DNA of 29,098 nucleotides from assembly GCA_910578185.1 (NCBI GenBank), contig CAJTPN010000028.1, forward strand, positions 7,665 through 36,762, in the 5' to 3' direction. Origin of the DNA: an uncultured Acetatifactor sp. GTDB lineage: Bacteria > Bacillota > Clostridia > Lachnospirales > Lachnospiraceae. A program made the position numbers and the translations under genes. Below the pieces are notes generated by a model. It ran no database searches, was not told the DNA's origin, and saw only the letters and a list, made by a program, of their open reading frames with translations. Positions 7,440-15,426 of this stretch are shown here, piece after piece (the first letter of the stretch is position 1; every line of letters starts with the position of its first letter).

Positions 7440-7468
7440 TTGACACAGTCACAATTCTCATATATAAT
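7440..7468 (+). promoter_or_regulatory. Sigma-A promoter of the TetR gene
   Basis: TTGACA (7440-7445), 17-nt spacer, TATAAT (7463-7468): a full consensus promoter 42 nt before the ATG. No clear palindromic operator overlaps it. Confidence 0.88.
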
Positions 7469-7510
7469 CAATACATACCAAGCGAATGTGAAAGAGAGGT
7501 TGGAACTCAA

Positions 7511-8158
7511 ATGGCTCGAAACAAGTACCCCGAAGTGACGGTGGAACGGATATTGGATGTATCCCAGCGGCTCTTTTTGGAAAAAGGCTATGACAGCACA
7601 ACCATTCAAGACATTGTGGACAAACTGGGAGGACTGACCAAAGGTGCCGTCTACCACCACTTTAAATCAAAAGAGGAAATTATGGATGCGGTGGGAGATC
7701 GGATGTTTTTTGAAAATAACCCTTTTGAAGCAGTTCGCAAACGCACCGACTTAAACGGTCTGCAAAAGCTTCGGGAGGCAATCCGTCTCAACCAGTCGGA
7801 CAGCGCCCGCACCAGTATGACGGTTCAGTCCATTCCAATTACCAGAAATCCCCGCGTCCTGGTGGGAATGATCGACGCCAACCGCCGTATCCTGACACCA
7901 TATTTCCTGGAATTGATTAACGAGGGAAACGCCGACGGCTCAATCCAAACCAATTACGCCAGTGAAATCGCAGAGCTGCTTCCGCTGCTCACAAGCCTGT
8001 GGCTGCTGCCAAATGTTTTTCCCGCCACAAAGGAAGAAATGAAACGGAAATTCCTCTTCCTGGGTGATATGTTGGAAAAAATGGGAGTCCCCCTGATGGA
8101 TGACAGCATTATGCTGTTAGTCAACGAATTCTTTGACCAGATGCCCGACTATCGGTAA
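7511..8158 (+). CDS. TetR/AcrR-family transcriptional regulator
   Basis: The 215-residue protein has the TetR DNA-binding domain in residues about 8-60. The motif runs ILDVSQRLFLEKGYDSTTI, then DIVDKLGGLTKGAVYHHFKSKEEI, with the turn and recognition helix ending in the characteristic YHHFKSKEE. The remaining 150 residues form a helical ligand-binding domain without recognisable family signature. It is transcribed divergently from the STM4015-4011 operon and in the same direction as the MFS transporter gene that follows. Local repressors of this family usually control an adjacent efflux pump in response to its substrate; that is the likely role here. It could also affect the divergent operon, since the two promoters lie within 100 bp. 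Confidence 0.93.
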   Translation: MARNKYPEVTVERILDVSQRLFLEKGYDSTTIQDIVDKLGGLTKGAVYHHFKSKEEIMDAVGDRMFFENNPFEAVRKRTDLNGLQKLREAIRLNQSDSARTSMTVQSIPITRNPRVLVGMIDANRRILTPYFLELINEGNADGSIQTNYASEIAELLPLLTSLWLLPNVFPATKEEMKRKFLFLGDMLEKMGVPLMDDSIMLLVNEFFDQMPDYR

Positions 8159-8235
8159 CTGGTATCATTGATATACTCCCTTCTTTCCTGTAGGGTTCCT
8201 GATAAATAAATTGGCAGAGAGCATTTTTTTATGAC

Positions 8236-8271
8236 AATAGAATTCCCGCCCAGCGTGGATTCTATTATTTT
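8236..8271 (+). terminator. Probable terminator after the TetR gene
   Basis: AATAGAATTCC pairs with GGATTCTATT (one bulge) around a 10-nt loop and is followed by ATTTT. It also lies inside a 58-codon ORF (8231-8407) that has no ribosome site and is not called. If active, it separates the regulator from the transporter, which would then need its own promoter between 8272 and 8340. Confidence 0.5.
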
Positions 8272-8315
8272 CGCAGGTTACATTCATTCGGTTGGTATTA
8301 AAATTGGTTGCGCCG

Positions 8316-8329
8316 TTTTATTAATAAAA
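8316..8329. promoter_or_regulatory. 14-bp AT-rich palindrome, possible operator
   Basis: TTTTATTAATAAAA is a perfect palindrome between the TetR terminator and the MFS gene. It overlaps a possible weak promoter (TTGGTT near 8305, TAAAAT near 8325, spacing about 15). It could be the TetR operator, but an AT-rich palindrome of this length is also common by chance. Confidence 0.3.
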
Positions 8330-8342
8330 TTAGGGGAGTTTT

Positions 8343-8444
8343 GTGAAAGAAATTTTAATTTCTACAGACAGATTGACAAAAGTATTTTCCGAAAAAGACC
8401 TGATTAAAGACCTGCGCCGTCAAACAGATGCTGTGCCAGGTTAA
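8343..8444 (+). CDS. Possible 33-residue leader or ABC-ATPase remnant
   Basis: A GTG start with AGGGGAG 4 nt upstream opens 33 codons ending 19 nt before the MFS gene. The peptide begins VKEILISTDRLTKVFSEKD, which resembles the first residues of ABC transporter ATPases (a short strand followed by LTKVF), then runs off-family (LRRQTDAVPG). It is either the decayed head of an ABC ATPase gene or a short translated leader for the transporter. Confidence is low because of the length. Confidence 0.35.
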   Translation: MKEILISTDRLTKVFSEKDLIKDLRRQTDAVPG

Positions 8445-8463
8445 ATCCATGGAGGTATAAAAA

Positions 8464-9702
8464 ATGACAAGAGAAAACAAATTTAACCGCAACTTTTTCT
8501 TTTTGATCCTGGGACAGATCAGCTCTCTCCTGGGCAATTTCACATTGAAATTCGCCCTCTCCATGTATGTGCTGGATCGAACCGGATCCGCCTCCATATT
8601 CGCAGGGCTCCTTGCAATGGCAATGCTTCCCACCATATTGCTCTCACCCCTTGGCGGGATACTGGCAGATCGAGCCAATCGACGCAATATTATGGTTGCA
8701 TTGGATCTGCTCTCCGGCCTTTTCGTGCTTGGCGCCTGCCTTCTTCTGCCATACGGCCACGATATTTTTGTGATCGGAGCGCTGTTGGTGGTACTTTCTA
8801 TCCTGGGAGCATTTGAGTCCCCCACGGTACAGGCATGTGTGCCCCAAATGCTTTCCGGCGACCGGCTCATAAAAGGCAATGCTGCGGTCAGCCAGGTTGC
8901 CGCAGCGGCATCTCTGATCACACCGTTTTCAGGCAGCATTTTCTATTCGGCGTTTGGAATTAAACCTGTTCTTTACGTGGCGGTAATCTGCTTTTTCATA
9001 ACGGCCTTTCTAGAATGTTTTATTCGGTTGGAATATCCAAAAGCCTCTCATGACATGAAGGTTGGCGCCATGATCAAAGAAGATTTTTCCGTCAGCATGC
9101 GTTTTCTGTGCAGCGAACAGCCGGATATCCTGAAGCTCCTTCTTCTGGCAGCCCTGGTAAGTTTCTTTGTGGCAGGCACGGCCATAGTTGGTTATCCCTT
9201 TCTGGTGCGAAACGTACTGGGGCTTACGGCAGAATATTACGGTATGGCCGAAAGCGTTATGGGTATGGCAGCCATCCTGGGAAGTGCGTTGGTTGGAATA
9301 TTTGCAGCAAAATTTCATCCCAGATACCTGGCCGGAGTCTTTGTATCTTTCGGCATTTGTCTTATCCCTGCGGGGCTTGCTTTCCTGCTGCCCATAGGCA
9401 TTTGGGGCCAATATGTTCTCTTGCTGGCAATGTTCTTTGCCTGCCAGTTTGGATGCAGCGTTTTTTCAAGCTATGCCATTTCCATTATTCAGACTCGAAC
9501 ACCGGAGCATTTAATGGGAAAGGTAATGTCCTATGTATTCACCCTCTCCATGTGCGTCCAGCCCATTGGCCAGATCGCCTATGGCGCACTGTTTGACCTG
9601 TTCTTTGACTCCCCCTGCCTGGTGCTTCTCCCCAGCGGAGTGATCATTTGTATCACCGGATTTTTATCCATTGGTTTTTTTAGAAAACTGGGAAAAAATT
9701 AG
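8464..9702 (+). CDS. MFS transporter (probable drug efflux)
   Basis: The 412-residue membrane protein has about twelve hydrophobic segments and the major-facilitator motif A in the first cytoplasmic loop (GGILADRANRRNIM, about residues 60-75). Overall character is that of the MefA/tetracycline-type MFS_1 exporters in Firmicutes: length near 410, a short N-terminus (MTRENKFNRNFF) and a cytoplasmic loop in the middle (KASHDMKVGAMIKEDFS). GGAGG lies 7 nt before the ATG. It sits downstream of a TetR regulator and is followed by a terminator at 9718-9762. Substrate cannot be read from the sequence; macrolide or other hydrophobic drug export is the family expectation, not a demonstrated role. Confidence 0.92.
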   Translation: MTRENKFNRNFFFLILGQISSLLGNFTLKFALSMYVLDRTGSASIFAGLLAMAMLPTILLSPLGGILADRANRRNIMVALDLLSGLFVLGACLLLPYGHDIFVIGALLVVLSILGAFESPTVQACVPQMLSGDRLIKGNAAVSQVAAAASLITPFSGSIFYSAFGIKPVLYVAVICFFITAFLECFIRLEYPKASHDMKVGAMIKEDFSVSMRFLCSEQPDILKLLLLAALVSFFVAGTAIVGYPFLVRNVLGLTAEYYGMAESVMGMAAILGSALVGIFAAKFHPRYLAGVFVSFGICLIPAGLAFLLPIGIWGQYVLLLAMFFACQFGCSVFSSYAISIIQTRTPEHLMGKVMSYVFTLSMCVQPIGQIAYGALFDLFFDSPCLVLLPSGVIICITGFLSIGFFRKLGKN

Positions 9703-9717
9703 AAACCTTAGACAACC

Positions 9718-9762
9718 ACCGCTCCATAAGCTTATGAAAGCACGAAACGGAGCGGTTCTTTA
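9718..9762 (+). terminator. Terminator after the MFS gene
   Basis: ACCGCTCC (9718-9725) pairs with GGAGCGGT (9749-9756), followed by TCTTTATT. The loop contains the palindrome CATAAGCTTATG, which can extend the structure. Confidence 0.7.
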
Positions 9763-9779
9763 TTCCCGCGAGCAATGAG

Positions 9780-9885
9780 CCAAGCGGCCGTGCTTGCACG
9801 GACAGTTGGCGAATGCCGCAAGGGTCAAATACCCCGCCCCTTGGGGCGTTGCAAGTTTGATACCCCGTTGCTTGCAGCGGGGTCT
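9780..9885. repeat. GC-rich triple-hairpin intergenic element
   Basis: Three near-perfect hairpins occur in about 100 bp: CCGTGC-TT-GCACGG (9788-9801, with an outer GCCAA/TTGGC stem), CGCCCC-TT-GGGGCG (9835-9848), and ACCCCGTTGC-TT-GCAGCGGGGT (9862-9883, one wobble). Each has TT at its apex. The related phrases CAAATACCCCG and TTGATACCCCG precede the second and third. No ORF is credible. It could be a dispersed palindromic repeat, a structured RNA, or a convergent terminator between the flanking genes. Confidence 0.6.
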
Positions 9886-9905
9886 TTGATTACCCTTAGC
9901 CCTGA

Positions 9906-10280
9906 TCAAAACTCCACCGGTTTATATTCCCCCATTCGGGGAATAAACCGATTCTGATAAAATTCCAGGAAAATGCGGCGGCACTCTTCCTCCGTACACA
10001 TTTTATAATACAGACATGTGCCTTCCTCCTCAACTCCCAATTCAACCTCAATCTCCTCATGATGTGTGCATGCCTGTACATAGCGAATCTTGTTCTGAGG
10101 CCCCGGCGCTGTTAAAATCACAAACTGATCCTCTCTGTCAAACATATCTTCCAGGTAGTCCCCAATGTCCTCCTCACCAAAATCGGAAATTTTCCCTTCC
10201 TGATTCTCCATTGTAAATCCCTGCTGGCTTTTCACCTTTTGAAAGACAACCTTTTTTCCTTTTTTATACGGCAAATTCAT
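9906..10280 (-). CDS. Hypothetical acidic protein
   Basis: The 124-residue protein starts MNLPYKKGKKVVFQKVK and becomes strongly acidic (GEEDIGDYLEDMFDRED, EEIEVELGVEEE), ending EYKPVEF. The start at 10280 is chosen because GGAGG lies 8 nt upstream; the neighbouring ATG at 10286 is only 2 nt from that box. Single cysteines occur near the middle and in CTEEECRRIF. No membrane segment or signal peptide is seen. I do not recognise the family. It has its own promoter (10343-10371) and no operon partner. The gene converges on the MFS gene across the hairpin element at 9780-9885. Confidence 0.75.
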   Translation of the reverse strand: MNLPYKKGKKVVFQKVKSQQGFTMENQEGKISDFGEEDIGDYLEDMFDREDQFVILTAPGPQNKIRYVQACTHHEEIEVELGVEEEGTCLYYKMCTEEECRRIFLEFYQNRFIPRMGEYKPVEF

Positions 10281-10342
10281 AGCCATAACCTCCTTCTCAG
10301 ATTCTTTCTTTATTTTGCAGCACCACCTGAATATTCCCAAAT

Positions 10343-10371
10343 ATTATGTTGGCATCATCACAGCCACTCAA
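10343..10371 (-). promoter_or_regulatory. Probable promoter of the acidic hypothetical gene
   Basis: Minus strand: TTGAGT (10371-10366), 17-nt spacer, CATAAT (10348-10343), about 60 nt before the chosen ATG. Confidence 0.55.
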
Positions 10372-10411
10372 CAGATAAATAATCGTTCCTCTATTTGATT
10401 ACCTCTATAAC

Positions 10412-10449
10412 AAAAAAGCCTGAAACACCCTTATACAAGGATTTCAGAC
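10412..10449 (-). terminator. Terminator of the tRNA-Val/tRNA-Met transcript
   Basis: On the minus strand GTCTGAAATCCTT pairs with AAGGGTGTTTCAGGC (one bulged region) across GTAT, followed by TTTTTTG. It lies 10 nt after the tRNA-Met gene. Confidence 0.85.
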
Positions 10450-10458
10450 TTCTCTTCA

Positions 10459-10532
10459 TGGCGAGAGGGGGATTTGAACCCTCGACACTGCGGGTATGAA
10501 CCGCATGCTCTAGCCAACTGAGCTATCTCGCC
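10459..10532 (-). tRNA. tRNA-Met (CAT anticodon), elongator type
   Basis: The minus strand folds into a cloverleaf: acceptor GGCGAGA/TCTCGCC plus discriminator A, D-arm AGCTCAGTTGGCTAGAGC, anticodon loop TTCATAC, and T-arm GAGGGTTCAAATCCCCC. The CAT anticodon and the A-box typical of elongators argue against initiator tRNA; a lysidine-modified tRNA-Ile cannot be excluded by eye. CCA is not encoded. Confidence 0.92.
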
Positions 10533-10558
10533 GTCTTTACACCGACATTCATCGGAAC

Positions 10559-10631
10559 TGGAACCTATAGGGCTCGAACCTATGACCCTCTGCTTGTAAG
10601 GCAGATGCTCTCCCAGCTGAGCTAAGATTCC
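10559..10631 (-). tRNA. tRNA-Val (TAC anticodon)
   Basis: Minus strand cloverleaf: acceptor GGAATCT/AGGTTCC plus discriminator A, D-arm AGCTCAGCTGGGAGAGC, anticodon stem-loop CTGCCTTACAAGCAG with TAC, and T-arm TAGGTTCGAGCCCTA. CCA is not encoded. It is first in a two-tRNA operon, 26 nt before tRNA-Met. Confidence 0.94.
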
Positions 10632-10664
10632 TTTTAATTGCTTGTCTGCACAACCGACTTTCTA

Positions 10665-10693
10665 AGTATACAACAAGTTCCAAACTTTGTCAA
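10665..10693 (-). promoter_or_regulatory. Promoter of the tRNA operon
   Basis: Minus strand: TTGACA (10693-10688), 17-nt spacer, TATACT (10670-10665), about 34 nt before the tRNA-Val 5' end. Confidence 0.88.
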
Positions 10694-10714
10694 CATTAAA
10701 TCTAAAATATTTTC

Positions 10715-10797
10715 GGCCAAAGTCTGCCTAATGATGTCCCTCCAAGCTCCGAAGCAACACCCCGATTCTTCCAAATCAGCTCAGGCAGACTTTGACC
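10715..10797 (-). terminator. Long inverted repeat after the flagellin gene
   Basis: GGCCAAAGTCTGCCT (10715-10729) and AGGCAGACTTTGACC (10783-10797) are complementary at 14 of 15 positions across a 53-nt loop. On the minus strand the stem is followed by GAAAATATTTTAG, so it may end the flagellin transcript, though the loop is unusually long for an intrinsic terminator. GGCCAAAGTC also occurs at 11638-11647 in the flagellin 5' leader. Confidence 0.5.
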
Positions 10798-10829
10798 TCT
10801 TTTCAATATTCAGAGAGGTATCCCCTCCG

Positions 10830-11618
10830 TTACATCGTTCCAAACAGTTTCAGCACATTTGCATCATCCTGCATTCTCTTGCGCATCATACCCATGCGAT
10901 AATCCTCAAGCAGTCTGTTCTTTTGCTTTTCGGATACCGCTTTGGGGATATCGAGATCTTCAATACGACTTCTGGAGCCTACCAGATTCAAGGACGTATT
11001 GGTGTTGCTGTTGTAGGCATGTTCCAAAGAATTCGTGACGGCTCCTGTCTTGCCTCTGGCCGAATTGATCCTCTCAATGGCGGCATCAATATCTTCGATG
11101 TTAAAGTTCTTGGTCACATCATATCCGTCGATTCCCAAAGACTGCAGGGTCACGTTTTCCATACCGATCTTCATGCCGGTACCGTCGGCGTTAGATGCGA
11201 TATGCATATCCGCCATACTGCCGTCCATCAGCTTCATCTCGTTATACTTGGTTCCCACCGCAGTGCGTTCAATGTCCTGCAAAAGCTGGTCTATCTCGCC
11301 CTGTATCATCTTCTTGTCGGAGGCGCCGTATAAGCCGTTGGATGCCTGTATACTGAGCTCCCGGATTCTCTGTAGGGAGTCCACCATGGTTCCCATGGCG
11401 CCGTCTTTGATGTTGGCAACGCCAATACCGTCCTTGATATTGGAAGCTCCCACGTCCAGGCCATTGTTTTCCATCTTCATCTTGTTGACAATGGCAAGCC
11501 CCGCCGCATCATCCTTTGCCCGCTGAATCCGGTTGCCGCTGGCAATCTTCCCATAAATGGAATTATTTCTCTCATGGATGGAATTAAAATTCACATTGCT
11601 GATTGGCGATATTCTCAT
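10830..11618 (-). CDS. Short flagellin-like protein
   Basis: The 262-residue protein has both conserved flagellin ends and almost no variable middle. The N-terminal D0/D1 part reads SGNRIQRAKDDAAGLAI, then VDSLQRIRELSIQASNG. The C-terminal part has GAVTNSLEHAYNSN, SRIEDLDIPKAVSEKQ and a final DDANVLKLFGTM, matching the flagellin C-terminal pattern (SRI-D-D, Q-N-VL-L). The first residues (MRISPISNVNFNSIHERN) differ from the usual MRINxNxxAL start. AGGAG lies 5 nt before the ATG; a GTG six bases upstream is not needed. No flagellar gene is nearby and the promoter is of the sigma-A type, so whether it forms a filament is open. Confidence 0.85.
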   Translation of the reverse strand: MRISPISNVNFNSIHERNNSIYGKIASGNRIQRAKDDAAGLAIVNKMKMENNGLDVGASNIKDGIGVANIKDGAMGTMVDSLQRIRELSIQASNGLYGASDKKMIQGEIDQLLQDIERTAVGTKYNEMKLMDGSMADMHIASNADGTGMKIGMENVTLQSLGIDGYDVTKNFNIEDIDAAIERINSARGKTGAVTNSLEHAYNSNTNTSLNLVGSRSRIEDLDIPKAVSEKQKNRLLEDYRMGMMRKRMQDDANVLKLFGTM

Positions 11619-11679
11619 AAACACTCCTCTCCTGCCCGGCCAAAGTCACCCGAGCATAATACTTTTCTTTTCTATCTTC

Positions 11680-11708
11680 AGTATAATACGATGAGGAAAT
11701 TTTTTCAA
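11680..11708 (-). promoter_or_regulatory. Sigma-A promoter of the flagellin-like gene
   Basis: Minus strand: TTGAAA (11708-11703), 17-nt spacer, TATACT (11685-11680), about 60 nt before the ATG. A sigma-28 type promoter (TAAA-N15-GCCGATAA) is not apparent. Confidence 0.75.
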
Positions 11709-11735
11709 TCATTTTGGCAAAGTTCCCCAAAAAAG

Positions 11736-13676
11736 TTATGATTCTAACCCGATGGCATTTCCTGTGTAGAGCTGATAGTACTTTCCCCTCTGCTCAATCA
11801 GCTGATCGTGGGTTCCCCGCTCAATAACGCGTCCCTGCTCCAAAACCATGATACAGTCGCTGTTTCTCACCGTGGAAAGCCTGTGGGCAATGACAAAATT
11901 AGTGCGTCCATTCATCAGTGCGTCCATTCCCTGTTGTACCAGTTTCTCCGTTCTGGTGTCAATGGAGCTGGTAGCCTCATCAAGAATCAATACCGGCGGA
12001 TCCGCTATCGCAGCCCGGGCAATGGCAAGCAGCTGTCTCTGTCCCTGGCTCAAATTGGCCCCGTCGCCGTGAAGCATGGTTTGATAACCATCCGGCAGCC
12101 GTCTGATAAAGCCGTCCGCATTTGCCAATTTCGCGGCCCGGACCACTTCCTCATCCGTAGCGTCCAGCTTTCCGTAACGAATATTTTCCATCACGGTATC
12201 CGTGAACAGATGTGTATCCTGAAGCACGATTCCCAGAGATCTTCTCAGATCACTCTTCTTGATCTTAGTCACATTAATCGCATCATACCGTATCTTTCCG
12301 TCCTGAATGTCATAAAAACGATTGATCAGATTGGTTATCGTTGTCTTTCCCGCACCGGTGGCCCCTACAAACGCAATCTTCTGCCCTGGCTTCGCATACA
12401 GCTCGATATCGTGCAGGATCATTTTGTCGTCATTGTAGCCGAAATCCACATGGTCAAATACCACGTCCCCTTTCAGCTCCACATAAGTGGTGGTGTCGGA
12501 GGCTTTGTGATAATGCTTCCACGCCCACAGCCCTGTCCTTTCCTCACTTTCCATAAGCGAACCGTCGGGTTTTCGCTCCGCGTTGACCAGTTCCACATAG
12601 CCCTCGTCCAGTTCCGGCGTTTCGTCCATCAGGCGAAAAACTCTGTCCGCGCCCGCAAGCGCCATAATGATGCTGTTAAACTGCTGACTCACCTGGTTGA
12701 TGGGCATGTTAAACGACTTGTTAAAGCTCAGGAAGCTTGCCAGCGCCCCCAACGTCAAACCGGATATCCCCGTGATGGCAAGAATACCGCCCACCACTGC
12801 GCAGACCACGTAGCTTAAATTTCCAAGCTGCAGATTTACGGGCCCCATAAAATTGGCAAATTTATTCGCCTTGTAGGCGCTGTCAAAAAGCTGCTCATTC
12901 AGCTCATTAAATTGATTGAGGCTTTCTTCCTCATGGCAAAACACCTTCACCACCTTCTGTCCTGTCATCGTCTCCTCGATACAACCGTTCAAAGCGCCAA
13001 TGGACTTCTGCTGCTGGACAAAATACCGGCTGCTCAGGGATGCAATCTTCTTGGTGGTAACAAGCATAATCCCTACCATTAAAAGGGTCACAAGCGTAAG
13101 AGGAATATCCAGTATCAACATATAAACCAGCACGCCTGTCACCGTGATAACACTGTTGAGCATCTGGGGGATACTCTGACTGATCATCTGCCGCAGGGTA
13201 TCAATATCATTTGTATACAGAGACATGATATCCCCGTGAGCATGCGTATCGAAATATTTGATGGGAAGCCGCTCCATCTTCTCAAACATATCATTTCTGA
13301 TATTCCTAAGCGTTCCCTGAGCCACATTAATCAGGATGCGAGATTGGGTAAAGGAAGCAATCACACCCAGGGCATAAAATATCGCAACCCTGCCAATGGC
13401 TCCTGCCAACGGCCCAAAGTCCGGATTCTCCCTTCCCACCATAGGTACGATATAAGAGTCAATCAGCGTCCTCATAAACATTGTCCCCTGCAAACTGGAG
13501 TATACGGAGACAAAAATACATACTACCACAATCACCCAGCACACACCGTAATCCTTCAGGGTATAGCCCATAACACGTTTAAACAATTTGCCTGGATTTT
13601 CAAGCTTTGGCCTTGGCCCCCTTACTCTGGGACCGCCTGGCCCTTGATTTACTTTAGGTTGTCTCTCATCCGCCAT
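11736..13676 (-). CDS. ABC exporter subunit with canonical ATPase site
   Basis: The 646-residue half-transporter has six membrane helices (about residues 45-335) followed by an ATPase domain. It shows Walker A GATGAGKTT, signature LSQGQRQL, Walker B VLILDEATSSID with the catalytic Glu, and the switch His in VIAHRLSTV. It pairs with the degenerate subunit upstream to form a heterodimeric exporter of the BmrCD/TM287-288 kind. Relative to such proteins it has an N-terminal Pro/Arg-rich extension (GPGGPRVRGPRPKLENPG) and an insert before the ATPase domain (ERTGLWAWKHYHKASD). The start at 13676 has GGAGG 8 nt upstream and follows the partner's stop by one base; the longer ORF to 13700 lies inside the partner gene. 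Drugs or lipids are likely substrates. Confidence 0.93.
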   Translation of the reverse strand: MADERQPKVNQGPGGPRVRGPRPKLENPGKLFKRVMGYTLKDYGVCWVIVVVCIFVSVYSSLQGTMFMRTLIDSYIVPMVGRENPDFGPLAGAIGRVAIFYALGVIASFTQSRILINVAQGTLRNIRNDMFEKMERLPIKYFDTHAHGDIMSLYTNDIDTLRQMISQSIPQMLNSVITVTGVLVYMLILDIPLTLVTLLMVGIMLVTTKKIASLSSRYFVQQQKSIGALNGCIEETMTGQKVVKVFCHEEESLNQFNELNEQLFDSAYKANKFANFMGPVNLQLGNLSYVVCAVVGGILAITGISGLTLGALASFLSFNKSFNMPINQVSQQFNSIIMALAGADRVFRLMDETPELDEGYVELVNAERKPDGSLMESEERTGLWAWKHYHKASDTTTYVELKGDVVFDHVDFGYNDDKMILHDIELYAKPGQKIAFVGATGAGKTTITNLINRFYDIQDGKIRYDAINVTKIKKSDLRRSLGIVLQDTHLFTDTVMENIRYGKLDATDEEVVRAAKLANADGFIRRLPDGYQTMLHGDGANLSQGQRQLLAIARAAIADPPVLILDEATSSIDTRTEKLVQQGMDALMNGRTNFVIAHRLSTVRNSDCIMVLEQGRVIERGTHDQLIEQRGKYYQLYTGNAIGLES

Positions 13677-13677
13677 A

Positions 13678-15426
13678 TCAGATTCCTCCCTTCTCATCAA
13701 AGTCTCCGCTGCCGCTCATCTGTGCGTCGTAGACCTCACGGTATATTTCGTTAGTGGCAAGAAGCTCCTCATGGGATGCAAACCCGTTTACCTGACCGTC
13801 GTGCATGACAATGATTTTATCGGCGTGTTCCACACTGGAAATTCTCTGGGCAATAATCAGCTTTGTGGTACCTGGAATTGCCTCCGCAAAGGCTTTCCGG
13901 ATTTTTGCATCCGTCGCCGTATCCACCGCGCTGGTGGAGTCATCCAATATCAGCACCTTGGGCTTCTTCAAAAGCGCTCTGGCAATACAAAGCCTTTGCT
14001 TCTGACCTCCGGACACATTAGTGCCTCCCTGTTCAATATATGTTTGATATCCTTCCGGCATTTTCTGGATAAACTCATCGGCACAGGCAAGTTCACAGGC
14101 ATGTCTGCATTCCTCATCCGACGCCTCCTTATCGCCCCATCGCAAATTGTCAAGGATCGTGCCGGAGAACAGCACATTGTTCTGAAGCACCACCGCCACC
14201 TGATTGCGCAACGCCTCCATATCATAATTTCTCACATCCACGCCGCCCACACTAAGCTGTCCTTCCGTTACGTCATACAGTCTGCTGACCAAGTTGACCA
14301 GACTGGACTTTGCACTTCCGGTTCCTCCTATGATTCCAATGGTTTCTCCGGATTTAATCTCCAGGTTGATATCTTTCAGCACCGGCGTCTCCGCATCCTT
14401 CTTATAGCAAAAGGATACATGATCAAATAGGATACTGCCATCTCTCACATCATGGACAGGTTCCTCAGGATTTGTCAATTCCGGTTTTTCCTCCAGCACT
14501 TCACAAATACGTCTGGCGCTGGCCACCGACATGGTAATCATGACAAAGATCATGGAAAGCATCATTAAACTCATCAATATGTTCATGCAGTAAGTCAGCA
14601 TACTCATAAGCTGTCCGGTGGTAAGGGTCTCCTGAACAACCATATGGGCGCCAATCCAACTGATCAGCAAAATACAGGTATAGACCGTGAAATTCATCAC
14701 AGGATTATTCCAAATCACGATCCCCTCCGCTTTACAGAATATTTTATAAATATTATTGCTGGCCTTTTTAAACTTTTCTATTTCATGTTCTTCTCTGACA
14801 TAAGCCTTCACCACCCGTATAGCGGATACGTTTTCCTGAACGCTTTCATTCAGTGCGTCATATTTGGGGAATGCCTGGATAAAATGCTTTGTGGCCTGAC
14901 TCACAATCAGCGCCAGTACGGCACCTAACAGGATTACAGCCACCAGATACACACTGGCAAGCCTGGGGCTTATGACAAAACTCATGGCCATGGCACAGAT
15001 CAGAGAAGCCGGAGCCCTCATACACATGCGCAGGATCATCTGATACGCGTTCTGCATATTGGTCACGTCCGTAGTCAGCCTGGTCACCAGCCCCGAAGTA
15101 CTGAACTTATCTATATTGGAAAAGCTGAAAGTCTGAATATTTTCATACATGGCCTTCCGCAGATTTCTGGCAAACCCGGCAGAAGCCCGAGAACCATATT
15201 TCCCTCCCATGATGCCAAAAGTGAGGCCGATCAGCGCCGCACCGACCATCAGGATCCCGATCAGGTAAATATGTTTCATATTGCCCACTTCCACACCGTC
15301 GTCTATGATGGATGCCATGAGAAGCGGTATAACTGTCTCCATGATCACCTCTCCGATCATGAAAAACGGGGTCAGAAGAGAATCTTTTTTAAATTCTTTG
15401 ATCTGAGCACCTAGTGTTCTTAACAT
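13678..15426 (-). CDS. ABC exporter subunit with degenerate ATPase site
   Basis: The 582-residue half-transporter has six membrane helices (residues about 20-300) and a C-terminal ATPase domain. Walker A is GGTGSAKSS (367-375), the signature is VSGGQKQR (471-478), and Walker B reads VLILDDSTSAVD, where Asp496 replaces the catalytic Glu. The switch His is replaced by Gln527 (IIAQRISSV). These two substitutions together are characteristic of the non-canonical half of heterodimeric exporters, so the pair should hydrolyse ATP mainly at one site. It precedes its partner by one base and follows a MarR regulator at 139 nt on the same strand. The ATG is preceded by AAAGGA at 12 nt, a weak site. Confidence 0.93.
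   Translation of the reverse strand: MLRTLGAQIKEFKKDSLLTPFFMIGEVIMETVIPLLMASIIDDGVEVGNMKHIYLIGILMVGAALIGLTFGIMGGKYGSRASAGFARNLRKAMYENIQTFSFSNIDKFSTSGLVTRLTTDVTNMQNAYQMILRMCMRAPASLICAMAMSFVISPRLASVYLVAVILLGAVLALIVSQATKHFIQAFPKYDALNESVQENVSAIRVVKAYVREEHEIEKFKKASNNIYKIFCKAEGIVIWNNPVMNFTVYTCILLISWIGAHMVVQETLTTGQLMSMLTYCMNILMSLMMLSMIFVMITMSVASARRICEVLEEKPELTNPEEPVHDVRDGSILFDHVSFCYKKDAETPVLKDINLEIKSGETIGIIGGTGSAKSSLVNLVSRLYDVTEGQLSVGGVDVRNYDMEALRNQVAVVLQNNVLFSGTILDNLRWGDKEASDEECRHACELACADEFIQKMPEGYQTYIEQGGTNVSGGQKQRLCIARALLKKPKVLILDDSTSAVDTATDAKIRKAFAEAIPGTTKLIIAQRISSVEHADKIIVMHDGQVNGFASHEELLATNEIYREVYDAQMSGSGDFDEKGGI

Noticed and set aside
7401..7440. ATCATGAT palindrome between the divergent promoters as operator
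   Set aside because: Too short and imperfect to support; no second copy near either promoter.
8231..8407. 58-codon plus-strand ORF before the MFS gene
   Set aside because: No ribosome site, contains the probable TetR terminator, and overlaps the better supported GTG frame.
11808..12818. 336-codon plus-strand ORF opposite the ABC exporter
   Set aside because: Same reasoning: mirror frame of a conserved gene, no recognisable motif.
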